Positions 44,892 to 56,590 of a DNA stretch of 64,000 bases are shown here, in pieces. Both the position numbers and the translations under genes were made by a program. Each line of letters opens with the position of its first letter. Positions within the stretch are counted from its first letter, which is position 1. Under the pieces are notes generated by a model. It saw only the letters and a program-made list of their open reading frames with translations, had not been told where the DNA came from and ran no database searches. Origin of the DNA: Medicago truncatula (taxonomy: Eukaryota > Streptophyta > Magnoliopsida > Fabales > Fabaceae); contig NC_053046.1 in NCBI RefSeq assembly GCF_003473485.1, forward strand, positions 40,757,832-40,821,831, in the 5' to 3' direction.

Positions 44892-47800
44892 ATGTCTATT
44901 GAAAAATATGGAGAACACTCGAGTGGTTTCACCTATGATGTTTTCCTAAGTTTTAGAGGAGAAGATGTGCGGCACAATTTTATTGGTTATCTTCGCGATG
45001 CATTGCAGCATCGGGGAATCAATGCTTTCTTTGATGACAAGAATCTGAGAATAGGGGAAGACATTTCACCTGCACTTTCAAAAGCCATTGAAGAATCTAA
45101 GATCGCAGTTATTGTTTTTTCTGAGAATTATGCATCTTCCAGGTGGTGCCTTGGCGAACTCGTTAAGATAATCGAATGTACGAAAAGAAACAAAAAACAA
45201 ATTTCTTTTCCAATCTTTTTCCATGTTGATCCATCAGATGTAAGACATCAGAAAAATAGTTACGAGAAAGCCATGGTTGATCATGAGGTTAAGTTTGGAA
45301 AAGACTCTGAAAATGTAAAAGCATGGATAACAGCATTGTCTGAAGCAGCAGACTTGAAAGGCCACCATATCAATACCGGGTATGTAACTAAAGTTGTCTT
45401 ATATGTAGAAATAGTCTTGTATGTCACAAGATCAAATCTATAATGTTTAGGCACAGTACATATTCTTCTAGTTCAAAAGGTCCTTGTCTCTGACTCTTTT
45501 TCAAGTCTATATTTTATGTTGATAATGTTGGATTTTAGTTCATGGCATGATCCGCTTAGGTACTTGTAAATTAAAGTAAAATACTTCCAAGAACAAAAAT
45601 ATTGATTAAGCATGAGTGAATTTGAACTATATAAACATTTATCATATAAATACTTGTAAATATAAGTAGTTTCTTTGATTAAAAAATTTACGAACTGTGT
45701 TATCCTATACTGATGTTCAAGTAAGTGAATCGCATTTTTGTTTAAAAATGAGTGGTAACTATTATGCTAGAATGAAACAAGTCTTGATTTTTGAAAAAAT
45801 TACGTGTCATATTCTTGCAGATCCGAAATTGACCACATTAAAGAGATTGTTGAAAAGGTCCATGCTAACATTGCTCCTAAACCTTTGCTTTATGGTGATG
45901 ATCCAGTTGGACTTGAACATCATACAGAAAATGTGATGTCACGTCTAGACAATACTGATCATACAGTAATGTTGGGTATACATGGACTTGGTGGAATAGG
46001 GAAAACAGAACTTGCCAAATCATTGTATAACAAAATTGTGCACCAATTTGAAGCTGCAAGTTTTCTTGCCAACGTTAGAGAGAAATCAAACAAAATCAAT
46101 GGCCTAGAAGATCTTCAAAAGACACTTTTATCAGAGATGTTTGAGAAGCCAGATACCGATCTGGGAAGTACAAGTAAAGGAATCAAAGAAATAAAGCAAA
46201 AGCTGGGCAATAAAAAGGTTCTTTTGGTTCTTGATGACGTTGATAACAAAGAACAATTAAAAAATTTGGCAGGAGGAAGTGATTGGTTTGGCCCAGGTAG
46301 TAGGATCATTATAACTACAAGGGACAAAGGTTTGCTCATAGGTACTCATTCTTTTGTTGTTCAAAAGATTTATGAAATGACTGAACTTAATGAGAAAGAT
46401 TCTCTTGAGTTGTTTTGTCGGAATGCCTTTGGAAAGAGCCATCCTGAAACAGGCTATGAAGCTGTGTCTTCTCGTGCGGTTGGATATGCCAAGGGTCTTC
46501 CATTGGCTTTAAAAGTAATAGGTTCTAATTTGGGTGGTGGAAAGAGTTTAAGAGCTTGGGAAGATGCATTGAAAAATTACGACAGGATTCCACGTAGAGG
46601 AATTCAAGAGGTGCTCCAAGTAAGCTACAATGTGTTGGAGCCCAATGCCCAGAGTGTTTTCCTAGATATAGCATGCTTCTTCAAAGGGGATAGAGTAGAT
46701 TATGTTGAAGAGATACTTGATGACTTCGCTGCAGTAACTGGTATTGAAGAACTTGTTAATAAATCTCTCTTAATAGTTAAAGATGGCTGCTTGGATATGC
46801 ATGATCTAATACAAGAGATGGGCAGAGATATTGTCAAGCAAGAGTCGCCACGAAATCCCGCCAAACGTAGTAGATTATGGTCTCATAAAGATATTATTAA
46901 AGTATTATCAAATGAAAAATATGTAAGAATCAAATCATTTACTTTTATTTTATGTATTTATAAATTATCGACGTGGTAGATCACAATTACATACCTTTTT
47001 CGGAAACCCTGATTTTATCTTTTTTACTTGTTTTAAAGGGAAGTGATGTACTTCAAGGGATAATGCTTGATCCTCCCCAACCTATAAAACAACAAGATTG
47101 GAGTGATACTGCCTTTGAGCAGATGAATTGCCTCAGAATTCTCATTGTTCGAAATACAACATTTTCATCGGAGCCTAAACATCTACCAGATAATTTAACT
47201 CTGCTTGATTGGGAGGAGTACCCTTCAAAGTCATTTCCCGCAATGTTTCATCCAGAGGAAATCATCGTCTTCAATTTGCCTGAAAGCAAACTTACACTGG
47301 AAGAGCCATTTAAGGTAAACTCGTAGCTTTTTATATGTTATTTTTTGTTTTATTTTTATTTTTATATATAACAATAATAACTATGTTTGTTTGACTTTTC
47401 TTTTGGCAGGTATTTTCAAAATTGACTATCATGAATTTCTCAAAAAATGAATCTATCACCGTAATTCCCGATGTTTCAGGAGTCGAAAATTTGAGAGTAC
47501 TTAGACTTGATAATTGCACTAACCTAATTATGGTTCATGAATCCGTTGGGTTTCTCGAACACCTTACTCACTTCAGCGCTTCAGGATGCGCCAAACTTCG
47601 AAATTTCCAGCAAAAAATGTTTTTACCATCCCTTGAATTCCTTGACCTTAACTTATGTGTTGAACTTGAACACTTCCCAGATATACTGAACAAGATGAAT
47701 AAGCCATTGAAGATTTATATGATAAATACTGCAATTGAGGAGTTGCCAGATTCCATTGGTAATCTTATCGGGCTTGTTTCTATCGAGATGACAAGTAGTT

Positions 47801-50800
47801 GGAAGCTCAAATATATACCATGTAGCTTATTCACACTACCAAATGCTGTCACCTTTAAATTTGGAGGATGTTCTCAACTTGCCTTGAGAAGATTTCTACA
47901 TGATATCCCTTCAGCAGCCAATGGTCGTTCAACATTAAAAGCATTGCATTTTGGAAATAGTGGTTTGTCTGATGAAGATCTTAAGGCAATTCTTATCTCT
48001 TTTCTTGAATTACAAGAGTTGATTGCATCTGACAATAATTTTGTCTCTCTCCCTGTGTGCATTAAAGACTCTGCTCACTTGACAAAGCTTGATGTCAGTG
48101 GTTGCAATATGCTTCGAGAAATTCCTGTATGCATCAACTTAAGAATTCTGAATGTTTACGGTTGTGTGATGCTTGAACACATATCAGAGTTGCCATGCAC
48201 TATTCAAAAAGTAGATGCAAGATACTGCATCCGCTTGAATAGAGAGACGTCGGAGATGTTATGGTATCAGGTACTTCACCTCTTTATAGCTTGTGCGAAA
48301 TAAATTTGATGCCTAGCTTTATTTTAGGAGGTAATAAGGGAGATATGTATGTGTATTATTTACCTCATTTTAGTTTATCAAAATATAAAAGAATAAGAAT
48401 CGTAACATAAAAACGTGCCGTGTAAGTATCATTTTACTTTTATAATGTCTTCTATGTGGCAAGTTAATGTTGTCATTCGTTTGTGGGTCAAAATTCACTC
48501 TTTTATAATGCTAGCTTTATATATCACAGTCACAGTGCAAACGTGGACTTTAGTGACAAATATATGCTACCGATTTTTTGGTTTTTGTAATATGACAGGT
48601 GAAAAGCGAGAGACGTGGATTACAGATTGTGATGCCTCAAAAGAAAACTGGGGTTCCAAATTGGTTTGACTACAGCTGCAAAGGAGGGAATCCGCGGTTT
48701 TGGGTTCGTAAGAAGTTCCCCAATGTTGCTTTAGCATTGGTATTCGAGGGAGTGACCGGGAGGGCCAGAAAATCTCGTCGGCTACTTGTTGAGCTTCACT
48801 TGGTTATAAATGGTCTCTGTGTCCGCCGTAAAGGTTATTACAACTTCAGAATTGAACAAAATCATGTGTTAGTTTGTGATTTGCAACTATTGTTCAGTGA
48901 TGAGGAGTGGCTGGGCCTTGATGCATTACTTCTTGAGGATGAGTGGAATCAAGTGCAGGTTTCATATGAAGCCCCGTCTAGTGTGACACTAAGTGATTGG
49001 GGAGTATTTGTGTACAAGCAAGGAACCAACATGGAAGAATATGTCCAATTCATGTGTCCCGACCTAAAGTACTCACAGCTGGTAACTGACATATCACCCA
49101 CAATGACAATAGTTCCTCCAAAAGATGATAAGCTAGAACAGATGAAGTTGATAGATCAGTTAGCTCTAGATGAAATGTTACCTGGGATGTTGAGGGAAAC
49201 TAGGGACATGGAAGGCCGCAGTTCAAATGAAGGAAATTTACAAGACCTAATGGCGATTGTGAGTGGCCTAAATAAGGAGGTTCAAGATGCATTAGAAGGT
49301 AAACCGCTGGATAAAAAGTCCCCCCTGGCATGGATTCTTCAGATAGTCAATGAATCAAATGATGATAATGATGAGCAAGCAAACTTTGATCATACAGATG
49401 AAATGAAACCCGCCATAGGTGTAGGAGAAGCTTCAACCTCTGGCCACCAGGGAAGGTCAGAGGCCCAAGACAGCAACGCTGAGCAGGATGGAATAATGAC
49501 AGGGATATTCTTGAATGGAATGGGAACGGGACTTCGTGAAGCACAGGGTATCTTTCCTCCTCTAGATATAGACACTATCATGATTGCTGCCTTAAATAGA
49601 GGTGAATGGATTAGATTGTCACTCCCAGAGTCTGAGGCCGAAATGACGATATACATGGAAGGAATTATCAATGGACTGCTGGAAGCAAAGCTGAGCTTTC
49701 CTACTCTGAAAGAGTGGGAAATACTAAATACCGTGTTAAGGAAGGAAGGCCATAATACGATGTTTCAACAAATAGATTGGACTGGAATAGTGATTCCAAG
49801 CTATGAAGATCCTTTGTTGCAAACATTCATGATGATGAAGCAAGGAAGTTGTGAATCGGAGAGGGCCAAGAGTAAACTCTTCTGCAAGTTGCTGGAGGAA
49901 CAAAATGCTCTGCGCAAGAAATTTGAAGAAATTGATAATGAAATTGCTACTATGGATAATTCAAAGAAGGGTCACATCCTTAATGAGAAGCTGGCTGATG
50001 TTTTGAAAGGAAGAGCTGAAGAATTGCAGAGGTTCTATGATGCTGGTATTGAAGGCTTCAAGAACTCAAAAGAGATTCAAGATCTTATGACAGCTACATA
50101 CTCAAATGGAATGAGGAATGGTGTCCTTGAAGCACGGGCCATATTACTTGCTCTGGACATGGACATAATAACTCACGTGTTTGAGGGGAATGAAAATGAA
50201 ATTTCTGCTCAGGATAAAGATAGTCGCCTTCTTCCTTCTTCAGAAAATCAATATTACAATTTTGTGGAGAAGCTTAACACTCAATTTGCCTGGTATAGTT
50301 CAAATAAGGATCAGAGCCCTGATGACTGCCACACAAAGGAATCAAGCATTTCTGACTCAAAATCTTCTTTGGGTAGCACAAAGATTTGTGCAAACATTGG
50401 AAAAGAAAGTTGCAAAGATGTTATAAAGCATAAGAAGCTGGCTGCTGTCTTAAAAGAAAGAGGAGAAGAATTGACGAGTCTCTATGATGCTGAAATTGAA
50501 CAATTACAGAACTCAGAAGAGATTCAAGATCTAATGAGTGCCATCTACTTGAGTGGACTGAAGGATGGAGTCCTTGAAGCACAGGCCACCTTACTTTCTT
50601 TGAACATGGACAAACCAACTCCTATGTTTGAGGAGAATGAGGAACATATTACTCATATGGCTTCCAATGATGAAGCTGTTATTGAAAATGACGATGATAA
50701 GACTATTGGCAAAGAGGATAATCCTAGTCCTACTGGTCCAGAAGTTGACAAAACTAGGGACACTCCTTACCCCTATGGTTGCTTCTGGAGGATTTTGCAC

Positions 50801-50827
50801 ACTTATTTTTGCAAGTGTTTTTCTTAG
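44892..50827 (+). CDS. TNL A: TIR-NBS-LRR immune receptor with a long C-terminal extension
   Basis: Five exons: 44892-45379, 45821-46922, 47039-47314, 47410-48270, 48599-50827, all phase-consistent, giving about 1651 residues. TIR at about 12-160 (FTYDVFLSFRGED; SENYASSRWCLGEL with the NADase Glu at about 89). NB-ARC at about 190-500 (P-loop GLGGIGKT 218-225, LLVLDDVD, GSRIIITTRD, GLPLALKVIGS, MHD at about 489-491). LRR at about 530-909. Post-LRR C-JID-like domain at about 930-1070 (PNWFDYSCKGGNPRFWVRKK ... DEEW ... WNQVQVSYE). Such receptors detect pathogen effectors and signal through TIR NADase activity. Unlike standard TNLs it continues for about 570 residues with a repeated unit (EIQDLM.A.Y..G...GVLEA.A.LL.L.MD at about 1400 and 1549; a related unit at about 1205). 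It ends in GCFWRILHTYFCKCFS. No break was found. Confidence 0.9.
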
Positions 50828-51280
50828 TTGTATGAGTAAAAAAAAATGAATAATTGATGCACCTAGATTGCACAAGCCATGTTTTCTACTTTCATTATTA
50901 GTGTCTGTTGATAGTAATAGACAATGAACAAGCCATGTAATTGCAGCTTGTGGGAAGCAATAAGCATTTATTTTTGTTTAAGTGGTAACATAGTTCTTCA
51001 AGTTACAGTTCTAAGCATTGTATGAAAATGCATTATCATCCACTTTGATGTTTTATTTTGTTTGCTTTTTTGGAAGTGTAAACTGATCTGAATTCCTTGT
51101 AGATGGATCAACTTCCAATTGCTTGTGGCCATAGATTAATTCTTGGTTTTCCAACTATAATTATTTGGTTTATTGGTAATTAATACTACATCTAAATCAT
51201 TATTAATTTCTTTTATCAATGTTTTTTTACATTCATTCAACAATATTGGTGATCCTATCAATTTTCATTTTCACCATGGA
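50828..51280. other. 3' flank of TNL A
   Basis: AT-rich sequence that presumably contains the TNL A 3' UTR. No gene or repeat structure was seen before the tandem repeat that begins near 51281. Confidence 0.45.
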
Positions 51281-51830
51281 GTGTGCATTAGTAGTTCGAA
51301 ATCCTATCACTTTTTGAAGATTTTAAGACAAGTATGGTGTATCTGTGATGTTTCTGTTACTTCCTTCTAAACTCGAATCAGGGCCTGTTTGGATTGCTTA
51401 TTTGAACTCTGAACTCATTTGATTAATGAGGGCCAAATAAATTTATCAGTGAATATACATGGTCGACCACGCATGATGTAACTGGAAATTCTGTATCCGA
51501 AGGAAGTGTGCATTAGTGGTCCGAAATCCTATCACTTTTTGAAGATTTTAAGACAAGCATAGTGTATCTCTGATGTTTCAGTTACTTCCTTCTAAACCTA
51601 AATTAGGGCATGTTTGGATTGCTTGATTTGAACTCATTTGATTAATGACGGCCAAATAATTGAAAACACTGATGTCAGGGAATAAACATGGCCGACACAT
51701 GATGTGTCAACAATGATAAGAGAACATCAAATACGCGCTCCAGATTCATATTAAAACAATTGAAGACATTGTTGACGGTGAATGAGCATTGTCGACGCAT
51801 GATGTGTCGATAATGTTTATTCATATTATT
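51281..51830. repeat. Tandem repeat of about 225 bp
   Basis: GTGTGCATTAGTAGTTCGAA and AAGATTTTAAGACAAGTATG (51281-51340) recur at 51507-51565 with few changes, followed in both by AGTTACTTCCTTCTAAAC, GTTTGGATTGCTT and TTGATTAATGA.GGCCAAATA. A third partial copy of the last part (GCATTGTCGACGCATGATG) is near 51786-51804. Non-coding. Confidence 0.75.
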
Positions 51831-51899
51831 AGATAAGAAAACTTTCCGCAATATTTATCAAAAAAAAAAAAAATCATCACTTTAATTCTTATATATTGT

Positions 51900-53860
51900 G
51901 CTTTGAGGAATTAAATAGAAAGACTAAAAACACTCGTTTATTGATATTCTGTTTTTTATATAAAAGTATGGACTAAAATTAAATGAAACTTATACAAGGA
52001 CTAAACATAGCAGTTCTAATATAAATTTTAAAATATTTTGATTTTTCTTTTTACTTAGCTCCTTTTGTGAAGAAAAAAACATGTAGCTTTGTTACTATAT
52101 AAATACAACATATTTGACTGCTACAAATATTGATATGCAAGAACATAAGTTTGAATATGATAGGTATCATTTCTCCACACCATAAAATATAAGAGTTTTT
52201 TTTTATCTTAATTAAGTTACAAGAGACCCGTGTCATCTTATCTAAAGGTTATTGATTTAAAATATTTTTTTAATAATAAAATATAAGAGTTTAATTACTA
52301 ATAAAAAAAATAATTAAAAGAGATTATAATCGAGTTCCCTACCCTCCAAAAATGTGTAAACCAAACATCTTAAATTTAAATAATCTCACTTTCCCTCTTC
52401 ATTTCCCTCCAACAACCAAAAAAACCCTAAAATAAAAACCCTTTATTCCTCAATTCAATTCAATCACCACACAACTGCTTCCTCCAATCCCTAAAATCTA
52501 ATCGCGCGCTTTCCTCCGCCGCTAGTAATACTACTCCGATCACACTCGTAACTCCTTTTCAACTTCCTTTTTATCACTATACTATACTATTATATTATTT
52601 ATTTATTATTATTCCATGATTTTCAAGCATTTTCTTTCTTATTGTTCCGACTTGCGTTGTGTCTCCATTTTAGAGGAACCTACTTCTGACCTAACACTAT
52701 CATTGTGTTATTCTTTTTGTTCAAAATTATTAATAATTAATAAAGCATGTACTAGTGGATGTGAAAATTGTTCTTTGTATCAGTGTGGATACAATTCTCA
52801 GGAAAATTGATGTGTTTGAATATTTTTATTTTGATTGTAATGATATATGTGTTGATATATATTTACTCTCTTTTCTATGTAAATTTCCAATAATATAATG
52901 TAGTTAAACATTAATGCAGACTTTCAAGTATGACAACTAGCTTGTTTAGTTCAAATAATAAACGTGGTAGAAATGATGATGATGATGAAGAAGAGCGAAA
53001 GCAGAAGCAAAGGCCACTGTTCGGTTGTACGCATATGAATAAGATTATTATTGCTGCGTTGATAGGCATCTATTACCTGTACATTTTGGAAGAAGAAAGT
53101 GATAGTGAAAGTGAAGACACGGACACTGATAATGATACAGATACTGATATCGATACAGAAACGGAAAGTACTGGAAGGACAAATCAAGTTCTTGATGATC
53201 AATAGAAAAGGAAACAGCTGCAATTTTGTTAGTACAAAAGGGATGATTCGGAAACTTGAGCTTTATGCTCTCATAACTTGAGAGCCCTGTTACAATGTGA
53301 CTAATAGATAAGAAAAATGAAATGCATTTTGGTTATTTTGAATTTTCAAGTTAACGAGGAAATTTTATTATTTTGTTTTATGAAATTAGTAGTTTTGGAT
53401 GATTGAACTAAACTGCCATTAGAAACAATTTTGCCTCTTTGCTATGCACACCTTTAATTTCTGTTTTTCATGTTATCCTAAAGTTAGGTCTGTTAGTATT
53501 TGTTCTGCTCATGGAGGAGATTCATTCAGTATTGATTTATTTAACCACCAACAGTGTGGAAATATAGCTAGAAGTTTTTTCTTCTGTTAGACCAATGTTA
53601 GTGTTTATGTAAGTTCCTAACATTCTATCTTTTGGCCTCTAACTTAAGACTCTTTTGGTGCCGGTAGCTCATCAACCAAGCTGCCTAGTTATTAGTTAAG
53701 ATGACAATGTTGTTGGTTACTTCCTAGTCCCCAATTCTATCATCAAACATCCATTTGTAATTCAGCTTTGCCTTTGATTATTATTAATAAAATGCTTAGT
53801 CTTCATGCTTCAAAAAAAAAAAAAAAAAAAAATCAGCTGTCATATGAAATCTATTTTGAT
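51900..53860. repeat. Segmental duplication, copy B (acidic-protein gene block)
   Basis: Same block as 40371-43500 in the same orientation, about 11.5 kb downstream. It lacks the MITE present in copy A and has only one copy of the 395-bp 3' segment, so it is probably closer to the ancestral layout. It ends near an A run at 53812-53831, after which TNL fragment B begins. Confidence 0.85.
52930..53205 (+). CDS. Small acidic single-pass transmembrane protein, copy B
   Basis: 91 residues, intact, about 85-90 percent identical by eye to copy A. MTTSLFSSNNKRGRNDDDDE, hydrophobic IIIAALIGIYYLYIL, acidic tail SDSESEDTDTDNDTDTDIDT, end GRTNQVLDDQ. Upstream are the same non-coding exon (ending near 52547 at CACTC/GTAACT) and the 3' splice site TAATGCAG just before the ATG. 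Differences from copy A are mostly conservative and keep both the hydrophobic segment and the charge pattern. This argues that the protein, not only the DNA, has been retained. Family not recognised. It precedes TNL fragment B by about 0.8 kb. Confidence 0.7.
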   Translation: MTTSLFSSNNKRGRNDDDDEEERKQKQRPLFGCTHMNKIIIAALIGIYYLYILEEESDSESEDTDTDNDTDTDIDTETESTGRTNQVLDDQ

Positions 53861-54007
53861 CGGTACCTCTTGTATATATCACGTTTATAAAACTTAATTG
53901 TTCTAGTCAACAAAATTACTGAAATAATGACACCAAACAAGTTAGCTGCAGTGATAGACATGAAAGACAATTTGAAACAACTTGCTCCCACACTGTATTA
54001 TTGTTTC

Positions 54008-54600
54008 ACGAAGATGTTATGGATGTATTATCAGATGAAAATTCTGTAAGAGTCATATCATATACTTCTATTTTTATGCATTTATACATTATGATATGTG
54101 TTATTAATGACAACCAAGGTTTTACATTGCTGAATGTTGCTTCTACAATTGTGGTCGCAGTGGGATTGCTTAGATATTAAAAAATTTGATGTTGCAGTCT
54201 AGACGACAATCACATTCACATACCTTTTTCATAAACCCTGATGACGATATGTAATTGATCTTATTTTTTTAACTTGTTTTAAAGGGAAGTGCTGTAATTC
54301 AAGGGATAATGCTTGATCCTCCCCAACCTATAAAACAAGATTGGAGTGATACTGCCTTTGAGAAGATGAATCGCCTCAGAATTCTCATTGTTCGAAATAA
54401 AACATTTTCATCAGAGCCTAAACATCTGCCAAATCAGTTAAGGCTGCTTGAGTGGGACGAGTACCCTTCAAAGTCTTTTCCAGATATCCCTTCCGCAACA
54501 AATGGCCGTTCAACATTAAAAACATTGCATTTTGAAAATAGTGGTTTGTCAGATCAAGTTCTTGCCACAATTCTCATATCTTTTCTTGAATTGATATTTC
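54008..54600 (+). pseudogene. TNL fragment B: chimeric remnant
   Basis: Bases 54008-54060 match the end of TNL exon 2 and its splice donor. 54284-54483 match exon 3 (start of the LRR, SAVIQGIMLDPPQPIKQDWS). At about 54483 the sequence jumps to the middle of exon 4 (DIPSATNGRSTLKTLHFENS), deleting the last part of exon 3, intron 3 and the first half of exon 4. The homology ends at about 54592, exactly where a MITE starts. TIR, most of NB-ARC and the whole C-terminal part are absent. The open frame 54309-54866 continues into the MITE and is not meaningful as a protein. Confidence 0.85.
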
Positions 54601-54768
54601 AACATTCATTTGGTACAACTTTTGTGACAACTTTCTCTCTCATATTCACATTATTTTTAACTTTATCTTTCTATTGTTATGGTTTTTGTGCCAATACTAT
54701 TTTTTTCTTTATAAATTATGATTGTCAAATAAATTGTCACAAAATTATTTGTTCAAATAACACTCCTC
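54592..54768. mobile_element. MITE of the GATATTTG.ACAAC family at the end of TNL fragment B
   Basis: TTGATATTTCAACATTCATTTGGTACAAC on the left pairs with TTATTTGTTCAAATAACAC on the right. The inner CTTTCTCTCTCATATTCACA and TTGTCACAAAATT blocks match the copies at 17490, 17882 and 21070. It lies directly at the breakpoint of the TNL homology. Confidence 0.65.
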
Positions 54769-56311
54769 ATAGGTTAAGCATCCACCATTGTGGATGGTCT
54801 AAGAAAACTTTTCCCAACTTTTGCAAAAAAAAAAAAAAAATGAATGAAATAATCACTCTCCTTTGACATTATTCTTTCAATTTCAATCAATTATTGAGCC
54901 CTCCTCGTTAACCACTAATTATATGAGCCTACATGATTTAATCTCTTTTTGGTCTACACTCGTTTATTTTCGTCAATTATCACTAGCCATCGCATTTATA
55001 GCCTTCAATTTCTTGTTTTAAATTATTCATCTTCTCATTAATAGCTTCAATTCTTTCTTCTTCTTTTTTGAAAGATAATAGCTTCGATTCTTAATTGGTC
55101 TTATGATGATAATTGGTCTAATAAAATTAAATAGTGTAAATGATAATGCTTGAATTACATTCCCTCAAAAAAAAAAAGATAATGCTTGAATTACACATAT
55201 ATTTTCTCTTATGTTTTATGAGGAACATTTATGCTCTCTTATGTGAAAATAAACATTTCTCTTCAATGCAAAACATATTAGAAAATATTTCATTCCCCTC
55301 TCATGAAAGAAGCTTAAATTACATTAATCATCTCCCCGCTTAATCTTATGTTAACATCTCCAATTTCTTCACTTAGTAATTTTTTTTATTTCGAATAATC
55401 TAGCAAAAAAATATAATACACTCCAAAGAAAAATAATATTGTGTATCCATTTTAATATCATCAAAATTTGAATGCATATTTTTCTCTTTTTTTTATTTTT
55501 TTTTATTTTTGCAATTTCATTAACATCTAAGTTTAAACCCTATTGTAAAATATAAAACAACACATGGTAAAATTAAAATGAGTGAAAATTACTAAAATTA
55601 ATAAAATATGGTTAATTGAAAGTGAATTTTTATATTCTAAATTATAAAGAAATTAATTTATTTCTCTTAAATGGTGGTTCAAAATTAATAGATATTATCA
55701 AAATATTTATTTATGTTAAAATGGACTAAAATGCAGTGATTAGTGAATATTTAATTATTAAGGGATGATATTGCAATTCAAATCTTTCATAAAAAGGGAG
55801 TATAAGTTTTATTTTTCAAAGAATTTGAGTATATAGTTTAACATAAGATAAGAGAGGAGTGTGATTTACATTTCTCTTAGACGAGGCCAGCACAATTTAC
55901 TCAATTAAATAGTGTTGCTTGATTATAGATAATTAAGCAATCAAATGCTGATGTACCTTCAACTCAAGTTGAGCTGGTCCAACAAGTGATATTTAAAACA
56001 AATTTTAATATATGTAGTCATTTTGTTCGCATACGAGACCTTTTTTATTTTTTATTTTTTTAAAAAAACAATAACGAATAACAAATAACTTTTATTTTTA
56101 CTTTCACATCGGTTTCTAACCCACTAAAGATGAGCGACTAATCTGACTTATACGTAGAATTATGCACGTTAACCAAACATATTGATTATTAGGAGTGTTA
56201 CTTTATGTTGTTCCGAGTTAAAGTCTCCAACGAGACAACTTGATTATTGAATGCTAATAATGGTGAGCAGAGAAATGCATATTGCCCTTGTTCAATTTGT
56301 GAAGTTTCTTA

Positions 56312-56590
56312 CTCCCTCCATCATAAATTGTATGTCGCTTTGGAAAAAAATTTGTCCTAAATTATATGTCGTTTTACGATACTAATGAAATATTGATGTT
56401 ACTTTTCCTATTATATCCTTAACTATTAATTACTCTCTCTTCTTATAATTATTTAATTTATCTTTTCCATACCATTTATTAAGGATAATTTTGTAAAACA
56501 ACTCATAATTTCTCTTCCCACACAATATTAATTACATTTCTTAATACGTGTGAAATAGCCAAAACGTCATACAATTTGGGACAGAGGGAG
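56312..56590. mobile_element. Stowaway-like MITE
   Basis: CTCCCTCCATCATAAATTGT at the left pairs with CAATTTGGGACAGAGGGAG at the right, both next to a TA dinucleotide. This gives the CTCCCTCC ends and TA target site typical of Stowaway (Tc1/mariner) MITEs. 279 bp, AT-rich interior. Confidence 0.8.

Noticed and set aside
52616-52810. ORF MIFKHFLSYC... that seems conserved near 41592
   Set aside because: The two copies belong to a recent segmental duplication, so similarity is expected. The frame is not kept in copy A and the region lies in the 5' UTR intron.
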